Part shown: positions 33,934 through 43,111 of the stretch, one piece after another
How the letters are laid out: the number at the start of each line of letters is the position of its first letter
How positions within the stretch are numbered: the stretch's first letter is position 1
From: Blautia parvula
GTDB taxonomy: Bacteria; Bacillota; Clostridia; Lachnospirales; Lachnospiraceae
Direction of reading: 5' to 3'
Assembly: GCF_020215665.1 (NCBI RefSeq)
Contig: NZ_CP084061.1
Location: forward strand, 2,326,001 to 2,390,000
DNA length: 64,000 nucleotides
Program-made: the position numbers and the translations under genes
The notes under the pieces: generated by a model
The model's database searches: none
What the model saw: the letters and a program-made list of their open reading frames with translations, nothing else
Told to the model about the DNA's origin: nothing

Positions 33934-35553
33934 CTATTCAGCCAGGGAAATGTCCTTGGTCAGCCAATAATAATCCATGGGATACATCTTCACCCCTGTC
34001 ACACTTTTTGATGAAAACAGATAGGTGGTCTCATAGCCGAAGAACACCGTTGCCGCGTCATCCATGATGAGCTGCTGTATCTGCATGATCAGATTCTTTC
34101 TTGTATCCTCATTAAATTCTGTGACAAGCTGGTCCAGAAGCTCATCCACCTGCGGATTGCTGTATCCCATCTGGTTGGAGGATGAGGTGCTGTACCAGTT
34201 CTCACGGAGATATTTTTCCGGGTCACCGGTGTTTGCCACCAGGACATTCCAGATGAGCATGTCAAATTCTCCGGAATCTCTCATGTCAAGCAGAGTCTCA
34301 TAGCTGACTGTATTCAATTTTACATTGATTCCCATATCCTTCAGGCTCGCCTGTGCTGCCTGCGCGTAGACATTGAGCTCCTCGCGGCTTGTATATATGA
34401 CAAAATTCAGCTCCAGTTTTTCTCCGGAAGGTGTCTCCACAAATCCATCCCCGTCTGTATCCTTGTAACCTGCTTCCTCCAGAAGCGCTTTCGCGCCGTC
34501 CGGGTCATATGCGTTTTCATCCTTCAGCTCATCGAAGCCAAAATCAAGTGTGGGGGGAACCGGAGCTTTTCCCGCTGTGGCTCCGCCTTCCAGCAGGGTA
34601 TCACAGTAAGTTTCCTTATCCAGCCCTCTGATGACCGCCTGGCGCAGTGCTTTATCACCAAGCACGCCATTCTGGTTCATAAAGGCATAGGTGGACCGCA
34701 GGGACTCTAACTGCTGTATATTATATTCCCCGCTGTCCTCAAAATCTGCCAGATTCTCCGTCTTCAGATTGTACGCGATCTGCACTTCATCTGTCTGCAG
34801 GGCCATGGAACGCGTTGTCTGGTCATCTATGCACTTAAGCGTCACCTTGTCAAGAGGCACTTCCCCATCCCAGTAATATTCGTTGCGGACTACAACGCAG
34901 GAATCTGTGGGGCTGAAAGATTCCACTGCGTAAGGTCCGGTACAGATGGGACCTTCCATGGCAAAGGCGTCCGTATCCGCCTGGGTATCCACAATGAGGA
35001 ACAGCGGGTCTGCCAGACTTCCCGGCAGGATGGCCACCGGCTCTTTTGTCTTGATAAGCAGGTTCTGTCCGTCCACCTCCATGGATGCAGGCTCAAAGAA
35101 GGAGACTGCCCTGTCGCTGAGCTCAAAGGTACGTTCCAAGGATGCTTTCACAAGCTCTGGTGTCATGTCATCCCCATTAGAGAACTTGACTCCCTCACGA
35201 ATCTTAAACGTCCAGGTGAGCTGGTCCTCGCTGATCTTCCAACTCTCTGCCAGGCAGGGCACGATCTCGCCGTTTTCATCAAAACGCACCAGCGTCTCCC
35301 CGACTCCGTATCTGGACACCACCCAGCTGAAATACTGCTCTGTAGGCTCCAGAGTATCCGCAAAGCTTGTAACGCCTATGGTGATCTCACCGCCGTCTCC
35401 GCCTGTTTTATCTAAGGCGGAGTTCTCCCCGGAAGCTGCCGTATCCTCTGTATCCGCCTTTTCCCCGGCGCTTTTTCCGCAGCCTGCCAGCAATCCCGCT
35501 GCAAGACTTCCCGCCAGCAGGGCACACATGATTTTTCTGTAAAATTGATCCAT
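33934..35553 (-). CDS. Substrate-binding lipoprotein, SBP_bac_5 family (peptide/nickel type)
   Basis: 539 residues. Signal peptide and lipobox: MDQFYRKIMCALLAGSLAAG then LLAGC. After an acidic linker comes the SBP_bac_5 fold (ETLVRFDENGEIVPCLAESW, WTFKIREGVKFSNGD, AYNLKTENLADF). Family members bind peptides, nickel chelates, haem or opines. Because the operon is behind a cobalamin riboswitch, cobalt, nickel or a corrinoid-related ligand is the best inference. Confidence 0.92.
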   Translation of the reverse strand: MDQFYRKIMCALLAGSLAAGLLAGCGKSAGEKADTEDTAASGENSALDKTGGDGGEITIGVTSFADTLEPTEQYFSWVVSRYGVGETLVRFDENGEIVPCLAESWKISEDQLTWTFKIREGVKFSNGDDMTPELVKASLERTFELSDRAVSFFEPASMEVDGQNLLIKTKEPVAILPGSLADPLFLIVDTQADTDAFAMEGPICTGPYAVESFSPTDSCVVVRNEYYWDGEVPLDKVTLKCIDDQTTRSMALQTDEVQIAYNLKTENLADFEDSGEYNIQQLESLRSTYAFMNQNGVLGDKALRQAVIRGLDKETYCDTLLEGGATAGKAPVPPTLDFGFDELKDENAYDPDGAKALLEEAGYKDTDGDGFVETPSGEKLELNFVIYTSREELNVYAQAAQASLKDMGINVKLNTVSYETLLDMRDSGEFDMLIWNVLVANTGDPEKYLRENWYSTSSSNQMGYSNPQVDELLDQLVTEFNEDTRKNLIMQIQQLIMDDAATVFFGYETTYLFSSKSVTGVKMYPMDYYWLTKDISLAE

Positions 35554-35573
35554 ATCTCTTTTCTCCTTCTGTT

Positions 35574-36398
35574 TTACTCTTGTTTTGGGTCCAGGATATC
35601 CCGGATACTGTCGCCCAGCATATTGAAGACGACCACAACGACTACAATGGCAATGCCGGGATAGATCATCAGCCAGGGGGCTTTGGATATGTAGGTTCTG
35701 CCCTCATTGAGCATCAGCCCCCATTCCGGGGTGGGCGCCTGCGCCCCGAATCCCAAAAAGGACAGGGATGCCAACTCCAGCATCATGGTCCCAATATCTG
35801 TGGCTGCTGTCACCACCATGGTTGTGATCATGTTGGGGATCACATATTTCATAATTATGCTGCCCCTTTTCGTTCCTGTTACAACAGCCGCCTCAATATA
35901 CAGGTTCTGTTTGATCTTCAGGACCATACTGCGGGCAAGTCTGGCATATTTTGTCCAGCTCACAGCCGAGATGGCAATAACGGCATTTACCATATTGGGC
36001 CCCAGAAGACCTGCTATGGCGATTGCCAGCACCAGACCGGGAAAGGAGATCATCATATCCGCAATCCGCATGATCACAGCGTCCACAGCTCCGCCAAAAT
36101 ATCCCGCCAGAATTCCAAGAGCAGTCCCCACCACAAAGATGACCGCCACCAGACACAGCGTCATGGTCAGGGATGACCTGGTTCCGTATATAACTCTGGA
36201 GAGCACGTCCCTCCCCAGCTTGTCAGTTCCCCAGACATAAGTGCTCCCCGGCTCCTTTAGAGAATCACTCATCACAGCATCATAGGGGTCCCGCGGAGCG
36301 ATCCAGGGTGCAAAGACAGCTATTGCCGCAATTGCCAGGGCCAGAAGAAGAAAGACGGTAAACTGTTTGTTGTTCTTCAAAAATCTTAATACCTTCAA
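35574..36398 (-). CDS. ABC transporter permease (DppC/NikC type)
   Basis: 274 residues, TTG start at 36398 after GGAGGAG. The N-terminal OppC_N segment LRFLKNNKQFTVFLLLALA and WGTDKLGRDVLSRVIYGTR identify the DppC type. Several membrane helices with an EAA-like loop (ITGTKRG-equivalent VVTGTKRGSIIMKYVIPN). Confidence 0.92.
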   Translation of the reverse strand: MKVLRFLKNNKQFTVFLLLALAIAAIAVFAPWIAPRDPYDAVMSDSLKEPGSTYVWGTDKLGRDVLSRVIYGTRSSLTMTLCLVAVIFVVGTALGILAGYFGGAVDAVIMRIADMMISFPGLVLAIAIAGLLGPNMVNAVIAISAVSWTKYARLARSMVLKIKQNLYIEAAVVTGTKRGSIIMKYVIPNMITTMVVTAATDIGTMMLELASLSFLGFGAQAPTPEWGLMLNEGRTYISKAPWLMIYPGIAIVVVVVVFNMLGDSIRDILDPKQE

Positions 36399-36399
36399 A

Positions 36400-37338
36400 T
36401 CACCGCTCCTCCTTTAATCTGGGATCCAGACGGGTATAGGAAAGGTCAACCAGCAGATTGATTCCCATGTAGAGCAGTGCGATCCACAGCACATAGCCCT
36501 GTACCAGGGGATAATCCCTGCAGGAAATGGCTTTTACCGCCATACTGCCCATGCCCGGCCAGTTGTAAATGATCTCCACCACTGCGGTTCCTCCCAGAAG
36601 ACTTCCCAGGGAAAGACCCAGCAGGGTCACCAGCGGCAGCATGGCATTTGGCAGCACATGCTTCCACAGAATTGTTCGCTCCCTGATTCCCCGCATGCGG
36701 GCACCCGTCACATAATCCTGGTTCAGTTCCTCCAGAACAGCTATCCTCACCTGTCTTGTGTATTTTGCGGACATGGCAATAGCCAAAGTCACGGCGGGAA
36801 GGATCAGGGATTTGAAATCCGTGCTTCCCCCGGAAACGGTTACCCACCGCAGCGTCACACCGAATATACTCAGAAGGATCAGTCCGATCCAGAAATTCGG
36901 AACCGATACTCCAAGGAAGGTCAGCGCCCGCACCAGATAATCCACCCATTTATTCCGGTAGACTGCTGATAAGATTCCCAGCGGAACGGATATCAGCACC
37001 ATGATGACCAGAGAAGCCAGCGCCAGTTCCAGCGTGGGCCGGAAACAGGATACCAGTTTGTCCACCACGGGAACCTTCATAGAATAAGAAGTTCCCATAT
37101 CTCCGGTCATCACTCCCTTCAGCCAGGTTCCGTACTGCACCAGAAACGGTTTGTCGAGTCCCAGTTCAGCCCTTGTCTTTTCCAGAAGTTCTGGCGTGGG
37201 CACATTGCCGCACTCTGTTAACATGATCTCCGCCGGATCCCCCGGCGACAGATAGGTGAGTCCAAATGTAAAAAAACTGATCCCCATCAGTACGATCACA
37301 ATCTGGACCAGCCTTCTGCCTGTGTTTTTCTTGTTCAA
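36400..37338 (-). CDS. ABC transporter permease (DppB/NikB type)
   Basis: 312 residues from a TTG at 37338, eight bases after GGAGGTG; an upstream in-frame ATG at 37353 has no ribosome site. LVQIVIVLMGISFFTFGLTYL then SPGDPAEIM is the DppB start; GARMRGIRERTILWKHVLPNA is the EAA loop. First gene of the operon after the cobalamin riboswitch. Confidence 0.92.
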   Translation of the reverse strand: MNKKNTGRRLVQIVIVLMGISFFTFGLTYLSPGDPAEIMLTECGNVPTPELLEKTRAELGLDKPFLVQYGTWLKGVMTGDMGTSYSMKVPVVDKLVSCFRPTLELALASLVIMVLISVPLGILSAVYRNKWVDYLVRALTFLGVSVPNFWIGLILLSIFGVTLRWVTVSGGSTDFKSLILPAVTLAIAMSAKYTRQVRIAVLEELNQDYVTGARMRGIRERTILWKHVLPNAMLPLVTLLGLSLGSLLGGTAVVEIIYNWPGMGSMAVKAISCRDYPLVQGYVLWIALLYMGINLLVDLSYTRLDPRLKEER

Positions 37339-37423
37339 CCTTTTCACCTCCATTGTTATTAACAGCTCTGAGATATCTGCGGTCCGCATCGCTGCCGGAT
37401 GCAGTCGCGTTCCTTCTGCGCAT

Positions 37424-37456
37424 CAAAAAAGGACAGCCCGATACACAGACTGTCCC
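37424..37456 (-). terminator. Riboswitch-linked terminator before the DppB-type permease
   Basis: Minus-strand GGACAG / CTGTCC stem plus TTTTTTT, located between the cobalamin aptamer and the first gene. With bound B12 the leader would be expected to stop here. Confidence 0.75.
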
Positions 37457-37534
37457 TAACTCTCAAAATTTACCTAAAAATGCAGAATCCTGCCCTTATT
37501 TCAAGAGTTCCCATCAGCCGTGCGAAACATCTTA

Positions 37535-37695
37535 AAGATATAAGCAGTTCTCCTGACTTCAGTTCAGCGCACCCGGATACCTTCCCGGACTTCTGTCCAG
37601 TGGCATAACATCTGAGCGCTCCCTGTCACAGTGGCGGGACCGTACCGGACTTGCACCGGTTTCTCTTTTCATGCTGCAATAGCAACTTATATCCT
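37535..37695 (-). ncRNA. Cobalamin riboswitch
   Basis: On the minus strand: AACCGGTGCAAGTCCGGT (37644-37662), then GGTCCCGCCACTGTGA, ATGCCACTG, and CCGGGAAGG, the ordered conserved blocks of class I cobalamin riboswitches including the B12 box. It precedes the peptide/nickel-type ABC importer and should repress it when adenosylcobalamin is plentiful. Confidence 0.93.
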
Positions 37696-37718
37696 GTATG
37701 ATCAATCTCTAAGTCTTT

Positions 37719-37746
37719 ATTATACTTGAATATTTATGGATTGCAA
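37719..37746 (-). promoter_or_regulatory. Promoter of the cobalamin-controlled ABC operon
   Basis: Minus-strand TTGCAA (37741-37746), 16 bases, TATAAT (37719-37724), just upstream of the riboswitch. Confidence 0.7.
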
Positions 37747-37832
37747 CTTTTTATACATCACAATTTGTTATAGATAAAAATTTCCCATCCATTATCTATC
37801 CGCTTCATTTCAAATAAATACCGAAAAAGCCC

Positions 37833-37860
37833 TTGCAATCTGGAAAAAATCTGTTATAAT
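37833..37860 (+). promoter_or_regulatory. Promoter of the tRNA-Tyr/tRNA-Leu transcript
   Basis: TTGCAA (37833-37838), 16 bases, TATAAT (37855-37860), ending about 40 bases upstream of the tRNA-Tyr 5' end. Confidence 0.75.
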
Positions 37861-37901
37861 AATATCTTGTCAGAGAGAACTGACATATCTAAATAAAACA
37901 T

Positions 37902-37983
37902 GGACGGTTTCCCGAGTGGCCAAAGGGGACAGACTGTAAATCTGCTGCAAATTGCTTCGGTGGTTCGAATCCACCACCGTCCA
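37902..37983 (+). tRNA. tRNA-Tyr (GTA)
   Basis: 82 nt. Acceptor arms GGACGGT and ACCGTCC pair, discriminator A; anticodon loop CTGTAAA gives GTA; long variable arm; TTCGAAT T-loop. CCA is not encoded. Confidence 0.96.
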
Positions 37984-37987
37984 TCTT

Positions 37988-38017
37988 ATCGGATAGGTTC
38001 GCCTATCCGATATCTTT
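37988..38017 (+). other. Hairpin between the two tRNAs
   Basis: Perfect 10-bp stem ATCGGATAGG / CCTATCCGAT with a TTCG tetraloop, then ATCTTTT. It may be a processing signal or a partial terminator between tRNA-Tyr and tRNA-Leu. Confidence 0.6.
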
Positions 38018-38018
38018 T

Positions 38019-38104
38019 GCCGCAGTGGCGGAACTGGCAGACGCCCGGGACTTAAAATCCCGTGGGTAGTGATACCCGTACCGGTTCGATTCCGGTCTGC
38101 GGCA
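38019..38104 (+). tRNA. tRNA-Leu (TAA)
   Basis: 86 nt. Acceptor GCCGCAG / CTGCGGC, discriminator A, anticodon loop CTTAAAA giving TAA, long class II variable arm (GTGGGTAGTGATACCCGT), TTCGATT T-loop. Confidence 0.96.
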
Positions 38105-38108
38105 TGAT

Positions 38109-38140
38109 AAAAAGACCGGCACATTCAGCCGGTCTTTTTG
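38109..38140. terminator. Bidirectional terminator after the tRNAs
   Basis: AAAAAGACCGGC / GCCGGTCTTTTT stem with flanking A and T runs; ends the tRNA transcript and the convergent GH13 gene. Confidence 0.88.
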
Positions 38141-38147
38141 TATGCTT

Positions 38148-40274
38148 TTAATCATTTCTTCTGTCTTTATCCACAACACATTTAATCACCATGGCTCCGT
38201 GGGAGGGCACTCTCATCCGCACAACTCCGCCCTTACAGACATGAATCTTCTTAATCAGGCTATAGCCGAAGTCACCGGTCACGATGAGCTGTTTAAAACG
38301 CGCTTCCCTGCTCCTGGATATCCCCAGCTCCCAGACAGACAACTCCACCATCTTGGTCTGGTCACTGTTGTTCACAGCCACCACAGTTTTTTCCCTGTCC
38401 GTAAATCTGCCGTAGCACAAAAGCTGGTAATCATTTGCCAGGAACTTTAAAGAGCCGTCTATCAGCTCCCGGTTCCCCTTATGAATGGCGATCATGTCCC
38501 TGTGGAACTGGATCAGTTCCCTGTCCTCCCGGCCCCAGGGATATGTTCTCCGGTTGTCCGGGTCCGTGAATCCGCACAGTCCGGCTTCATCTCCGTAATA
38601 GATCGTGGGTGCACCGGGCCATGTCATCTGCATGACTACCGCTTCCCTGAAAACTGCCTTGTTGATGTCCTGCCCTGCTGCCTCGGAACCCAGATGCGCC
38701 ACACGGCCCACCTTGTGGTTTGTCCTTGTAAGGAAACGGGAATGGTCATGGTTGGACAGTTCATTCATGGCAGTCATCAGAGACGGTGCATAAAAGCTTG
38801 CCATATGATACTGCATGGCACTGATAAAACAGTCGCTGTTGCCATACATCCCCTCACTGTACTCGTCACTGTGCTTTTCCATTCCGGTCAAAAACCAGGT
38901 GACCGGCTCCATAAAGGCATCATAGTTCATGACAGTATCCCACTGGTCACCCTGGAGCCAGGATTTTGCCTCACCATAGTGCTCGGCCAGAATAATAGCC
39001 TCCGGATTGGCTTCTTTCACATTCTTTCTGAAATCCCGCCAGAACTGGTGATTATATTCATTGCTGTGTCCCAGATCCGCTGCCACATCCAGACGCCAAC
39101 CGTCCACATTATAGGGCGGTGACACCCACTTCCTGGCAATCTTCATAATATATTCATACAGCATGGGGGAATCCTCGTAGTTCAGTTTAGGCAGTGTATC
39201 ATGCCCCCACCAGCCGTCATAAAACTGGTTATACGGCCAGTCAAATTCATTGTGGAAACGGAAAAACGTGCGGTAGGGACTATCCCCTGTAATGTACGCG
39301 CCCTTCTCGTATCCCTCTTGGTGCTCATATATCCGCTCCCTGTCAAGCCATTTGTTGAAGGAACCACAGTGATTGAACACGCCGTCCAGAATCACCTTCA
39401 TACCTCTTTTGTGCACTTCCTCCACAAATCTGGCAAAAAATTCATTGCTGGCCTCCAGGTTCTCATAATCAGTCACTCTTTTAATGTATTTGGAGGCATG
39501 GGAATTATCCTTGTCGCCCCAGTTCAGGGCATCCCCGCCGTCACTGACGATCTTCCCGTAATGGGGATCAATATAGTCATAGTCCTGGCTGTCGTACTTA
39601 TGGTTGGAGGGGGAGACAAAGATAGGATTAAAATAAATCACATCTACCCCCAGCCCCTGCAGATAGTCCAGCTTATCCCAGACCCCCTGCAGATCACCGC
39701 CGTAGAAATCCCGCACATCCATGGACTGCGGCCAGCGGTACCAGTCCTCCACTCTCTGTACATGCTCGTCAATATAGCAGTATTCTCCTGTCACCACATC
39801 ATTGGCCGTATCGCCATTGCAGAAGCGGTCCACAAATATCTGGTACATCACCGCGCCTTTTGCCCATTCCGGAGTCTTAAAGCCCGGCACAATGCCAAAG
39901 GAATAATGCGGGTCTATCTCCCGCACCACGCCCATCCTGTTGTAATAACAGTTCAGTTTGCCTGTATATATCTCAAAATAATACCTGACTGTCTCAGTGC
40001 CCAGGGAAATGTTGGCTTCATAATAGTCAAATCCGTCCTTGGAATCAGCCAGGTCCATTACTTTTTTCTTATCCTCGTATACCAGATAGACCAGATCCAC
40101 ATTGTTTTTCTTTGTGCGGATCCTCACATTTACAACGTCTCCCGGTTCCGGTTCAAAAGGTGTCCTGTAATTTTCTGTCTCATCACTGAACACCGCACGT
40201 TTATTGAAAGCAGGACGCATGTTCGTCACATACTCCTGAATTTTCTGTGCATTCTTCATATATTCGTAATTCAT
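38148..40274 (-). CDS. GH13 alpha-glucan hydrolase, neopullulanase/cyclomaltodextrinase type
   Basis: 708 residues, no signal peptide, so cytosolic. An N-terminal beta domain (about 25-130, CBM34-like position), then a TIM barrel starting AVMYQIFVDRFCNGD (141-155). Catalytic residues: nucleophile Asp396 in DGWRLDVAAD, acid/base Glu431 in LAEHYGEA, and Asp510 in ELSNHDHSRF. It cuts alpha-1,4 links of maltodextrins, cyclodextrins or pullulan taken up by the cell. It is preceded by its own promoter. Confidence 0.92.
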   Translation of the reverse strand: MNYEYMKNAQKIQEYVTNMRPAFNKRAVFSDETENYRTPFEPEPGDVVNVRIRTKKNNVDLVYLVYEDKKKVMDLADSKDGFDYYEANISLGTETVRYYFEIYTGKLNCYYNRMGVVREIDPHYSFGIVPGFKTPEWAKGAVMYQIFVDRFCNGDTANDVVTGEYCYIDEHVQRVEDWYRWPQSMDVRDFYGGDLQGVWDKLDYLQGLGVDVIYFNPIFVSPSNHKYDSQDYDYIDPHYGKIVSDGGDALNWGDKDNSHASKYIKRVTDYENLEASNEFFARFVEEVHKRGMKVILDGVFNHCGSFNKWLDRERIYEHQEGYEKGAYITGDSPYRTFFRFHNEFDWPYNQFYDGWWGHDTLPKLNYEDSPMLYEYIMKIARKWVSPPYNVDGWRLDVAADLGHSNEYNHQFWRDFRKNVKEANPEAIILAEHYGEAKSWLQGDQWDTVMNYDAFMEPVTWFLTGMEKHSDEYSEGMYGNSDCFISAMQYHMASFYAPSLMTAMNELSNHDHSRFLTRTNHKVGRVAHLGSEAAGQDINKAVFREAVVMQMTWPGAPTIYYGDEAGLCGFTDPDNRRTYPWGREDRELIQFHRDMIAIHKGNRELIDGSLKFLANDYQLLCYGRFTDREKTVVAVNNSDQTKMVELSVWELGISRSREARFKQLIVTGDFGYSLIKKIHVCKGGVVRMRVPSHGAMVIKCVVDKDRRND

Positions 40275-40342
40275 AATGCATCCTCTCCATCATTCAGTCG
40301 AAAAAGTTGCCGGTCATGGGTCTACTTTCCCATCTTTCATCT

Positions 40343-40371
40343 ATTTTATCCCACTCTTACTGCATATACAA
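40343..40371 (-). promoter_or_regulatory. Promoter of the GH13 gene
   Basis: Minus-strand TTGTAT (40366-40371), 17 bases, TAAAAT (40343-40348), about 70 bases upstream of the start codon. Confidence 0.65.
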
Positions 40372-40486
40372 CCATTTTTTGAAAACAGACACTTTTATAC
40401 AAAAAATGACAACTTTTGTATAAATTCCCACAGGAACAAAATATATCCTTCAGAAAAGCCCCGAAACAGCCGGTGTCCTCAGAAAA

Positions 40487-40518
40487 GTAAAAGAGACAGT
40501 CTTACGACTGCCTCTTTT
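40487..40518. terminator. Hairpin terminator downstream of ftsH
   Basis: AAAAGAGACAGTC / GACTGCCTCTTTT, one mismatch, TTAC loop; on the minus strand it is followed by TTTTACTTTT. It lies 210 bases after the ftsH stop, so assignment to ftsH is by orientation only. Confidence 0.7.
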
Positions 40519-40729
40519 GGAGAAGGTATTTCTTCTTATGGGGTGTAGCAAAAACTATATAATGTATTGGGGGGTTTTTACAGTTATTATAATACCATGC
40601 AGCACGGAAAAAGTGTGCACAATCTTAAATAAATTTTTAACGATTTTTTGACCAATTTTACACGCATCAAAAATCGGCATTTCCCATTCTTTCGGAAATC
40701 TGTACAAAACCCGCCGCAAAACCTACATT

Positions 40730-42562
40730 TTAGCTTTCTGCCACCGCATTTTCCTGAAATAACGCCTCGAACTCTTCCCGTCCGATTTTTTCCTTTTCCA
40801 ACAGCAGCTCCACACATTTGTGAAGAACATCCATATGTGCACTGATCAATTCTTTTGCCTTGCCGTAAGACTCGTCGATGATCCGTTTTACTTCACTGTC
40901 GATCAGAGCCGCTGTCTGCTCACCATAATTTCTGGCGTGGGCCAAATCCCGGCCGATAAACACTTCATCTTCATCGGAACCGTAATTGATAAGCCCTACT
41001 TTATCCGACATACCAAACTGTGTGACCATGGAGCGGGCAAGCTGTGTCGCCTGCTTGATATCCTGGGAGGCACCTGTTGTCACATCCCCGAATATAAGCT
41101 CTTCCGCCACACGTCCGCCCAGGTCCACAATGATGTTCTCCAGCATTTTATTCTTGCTGTTGAACATTTCGTCCTGCTCCGGCAGAGGCATGGTATAACC
41201 TGCAGCTCCCATTCCGGTAGGGATAATGGATATGGTATGCACAGGTCCCATCTCCGGCAGCACATGGAACAGGATCGCATGGCCTGCTTCGTGGTACGCG
41301 GTAATCTTCTTTTCCTTTTCGGAAATCACGCGGCTCTTCTTCTCCGCTCCGATTCCCGTCTTGATGAATGCCTGGCGGATATCCTTCTGGGTCAGAAAAT
41401 ATCTGCCGTCCCTGGCAGTGATAATCGCTGCCTCATTCATCAGGTTCTCCAGGTCAGCACCTGTAAAGCCCGCTGTAGTCCTGGCGATTTCTTTTAGATC
41501 CACGTCCTCGCCGAGGGGTTTCTTCCTGGCGTGAACCTGTAATATCTCTTCTCTTCCCTTCACATCAGGTCTTCCCACGCCCACCTTACGGTCAAAACGG
41601 CCGGGGCGCAGAATTGCCGGGTCAAGAATATCCACACGGTTAGTAGCTGACATTACGATGATGCCCTCATTGACACCGAAGCCGTCCATCTCCACCAAAA
41701 GCTGGTTCAGGGTCTGCTCCCTCTCGTCATGGCCGCCGCCCATGCCGGTTCCCCTTCTTCTGGCAACCGCATCGATCTCGTCGATAAATATAATACAGGG
41801 CGCGTTCTTCTTGCCTTCCTCAAACAGATCCCTCACACGGGAGGCACCCACACCTACGAACATTTCCACAAAGTCGGAACCGGAAATGGAGAAGAACGGA
41901 ACGCCCGCCTCTCCTGCCACGGCTTTTGCAAGAAGAGTCTTACCTGTTCCCGGAGGGCCTACAAGCAGCACTCCTTTCGGAATCCTGGCGCCTACTTTTA
42001 CATATTTCTGAGGGCTTTTCAGGAAATCCACGATCTCCTGCAGCTCCTCCTTCTCCTCCTGAAGACCCGCCACATCTTTGAATGTAACGCTCTTTTCGCT
42101 GTCCACCGTCATCTTGGCGCGGCTCTTGCCGAAATTCATCATCTTGGCATTGCTGCCGCCTGACATCTGCCGGCTCATAAGATTGAACACAAAAATGACC
42201 ATGATACCCACTAAGATAAGAGGCAGGATGGAAGACATAAAAGTATTGTCTCCGGGTACGTCCCCCACTTTTGGTTTCACACCCTTTTCCTCCAGGAAAT
42301 CACTTAATTTCTGCACATCTGTTGTGTTGAACTGTTCCTGGTCCCCGCTTTTCAACTCCACACTGACTTTGCCGTAGGGACTTACTTTTTCGGGATGGAT
42401 ATACACTTCCACAACCTGATCATTCTCAACTGCGACTTTGAATTCTGCCTCGCTGTACTCGTTATTCACTGTAAGCTGCCGGCTGAAGAGCCAGTATCCC
42501 CCTATGACCAGTACAACGATCAAGAGGACGCTGGGCAGCCAGCTTTTTGCCTGTCTGTTCAC
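40730..42562 (-). CDS. ftsH: ATP-dependent zinc metalloprotease FtsH
   Basis: 610 residues from GTG 42562, eight bases after AAAGGAG. N-terminal membrane segment [19 protein letters not shown], an external loop, a second segment near [18 protein letters not shown], then the AAA module ([45 protein letters not shown]) and the protease with HEAGH. It degrades membrane and regulatory proteins and is required for sporulation in B. subtilis. Same order tilS-hpt-ftsH as there. Confidence 0.97.
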   Translation of the reverse strand: MNRQAKSWLPSVLLIVVLVIGGYWLFSRQLTVNNEYSEAEFKVAVENDQVVEVYIHPEKVSPYGKVSVELKSGDQEQFNTTDVQKLSDFLEEKGVKPKVGDVPGDNTFMSSILPLILVGIMVIFVFNLMSRQMSGGSNAKMMNFGKSRAKMTVDSEKSVTFKDVAGLQEEKEELQEIVDFLKSPQKYVKVGARIPKGVLLVGPPGTGKTLLAKAVAGEAGVPFFSISGSDFVEMFVGVGASRVRDLFEEGKKNAPCIIFIDEIDAVARRRGTGMGGGHDEREQTLNQLLVEMDGFGVNEGIIVMSATNRVDILDPAILRPGRFDRKVGVGRPDVKGREEILQVHARKKPLGEDVDLKEIARTTAGFTGADLENLMNEAAIITARDGRYFLTQKDIRQAFIKTGIGAEKKSRVISEKEKKITAYHEAGHAILFHVLPEMGPVHTISIIPTGMGAAGYTMPLPEQDEMFNSKNKMLENIIVDLGGRVAEELIFGDVTTGASQDIKQATQLARSMVTQFGMSDKVGLINYGSDEDEVFIGRDLAHARNYGEQTAALIDSEVKRIIDESYGKAKELISAHMDVLHKCVELLLEKEKIGREEFEALFQENAVAES

Positions 42563-42589
42563 GTCATGTTCTCCTTTCACCTTATATCA

Positions 42590-43111
42590 CTATAATTCCA
42601 CCACACCAATATAAGGCAGGTTTCTGTATTTCTGTGCATAATCCAGCCCATATCCCACTACAAATTCGTCCGGGATATTAAAGCAGACATAATCCACTTT
42701 CACGTCCTTCACTCTGCGCTCCGGCTTGTCAAGAAGTGTACAGAGGCGGAGGCTGCTGGGCTTCCTCTGCTTCAGCACCTCTATGAGATAGCTCAGTGTC
42801 CTGCCGGAATCAATAATATCCTCCACGATCAGGACATCCTTGCCCTCTATACTCTCATCCAGATCCTTTACGATCCTGACCACACCGCTGGAGCTGGTGT
42901 CATCCCCATAGCTGGATACTGACATAAAATCAAGGCTCACCGGAACATTGATCCTCTTTGCCAGCTCACAGGTAAAAAACACGCCGCCCTTGAGCACACA
43001 GATCAAATGTACCTGCCTGCCCTCATAATCCCTGCTTATCTGCTCTCCGATCTCACGGATCTTTCTGTCCACATCCTCTTCGCTGATCAGCTGTCTGATT
43101 GTCTCACTCAT
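42590..43111 (-). CDS. hpt: Hypoxanthine phosphoribosyltransferase
   Basis: 173 residues. ICVLKGGVFFTCELAKRI, SSYGDDTSSSGVV and the PRPP site VLIVEDIIDSGRTL are diagnostic. It salvages hypoxanthine and guanine to IMP and GMP. It overlaps the tilS end by eight bases, as in the conserved tilS-hpt pair. Confidence 0.96.
   Translation of the reverse strand: MSETIRQLISEEDVDRKIREIGEQISRDYEGRQVHLICVLKGGVFFTCELAKRINVPVSLDFMSVSSYGDDTSSSGVVRIVKDLDESIEGKDVLIVEDIIDSGRTLSYLIEVLKQRKPSSLRLCTLLDKPERRVKDVKVDYVCFNIPDEFVVGYGLDYAQKYRNLPYIGVVEL

Larger units (their letters stand above)
40275..40729. other. Intergenic region between GH13 gene and ftsH
   Basis: Contains the GH13 promoter (40343-40371), a terminator-like hairpin (40487-40518) and a further 200 bases of AT-rich sequence with a TTATTATAATACC segment near 40580 in which I see no gene. 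Confidence 0.5.
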
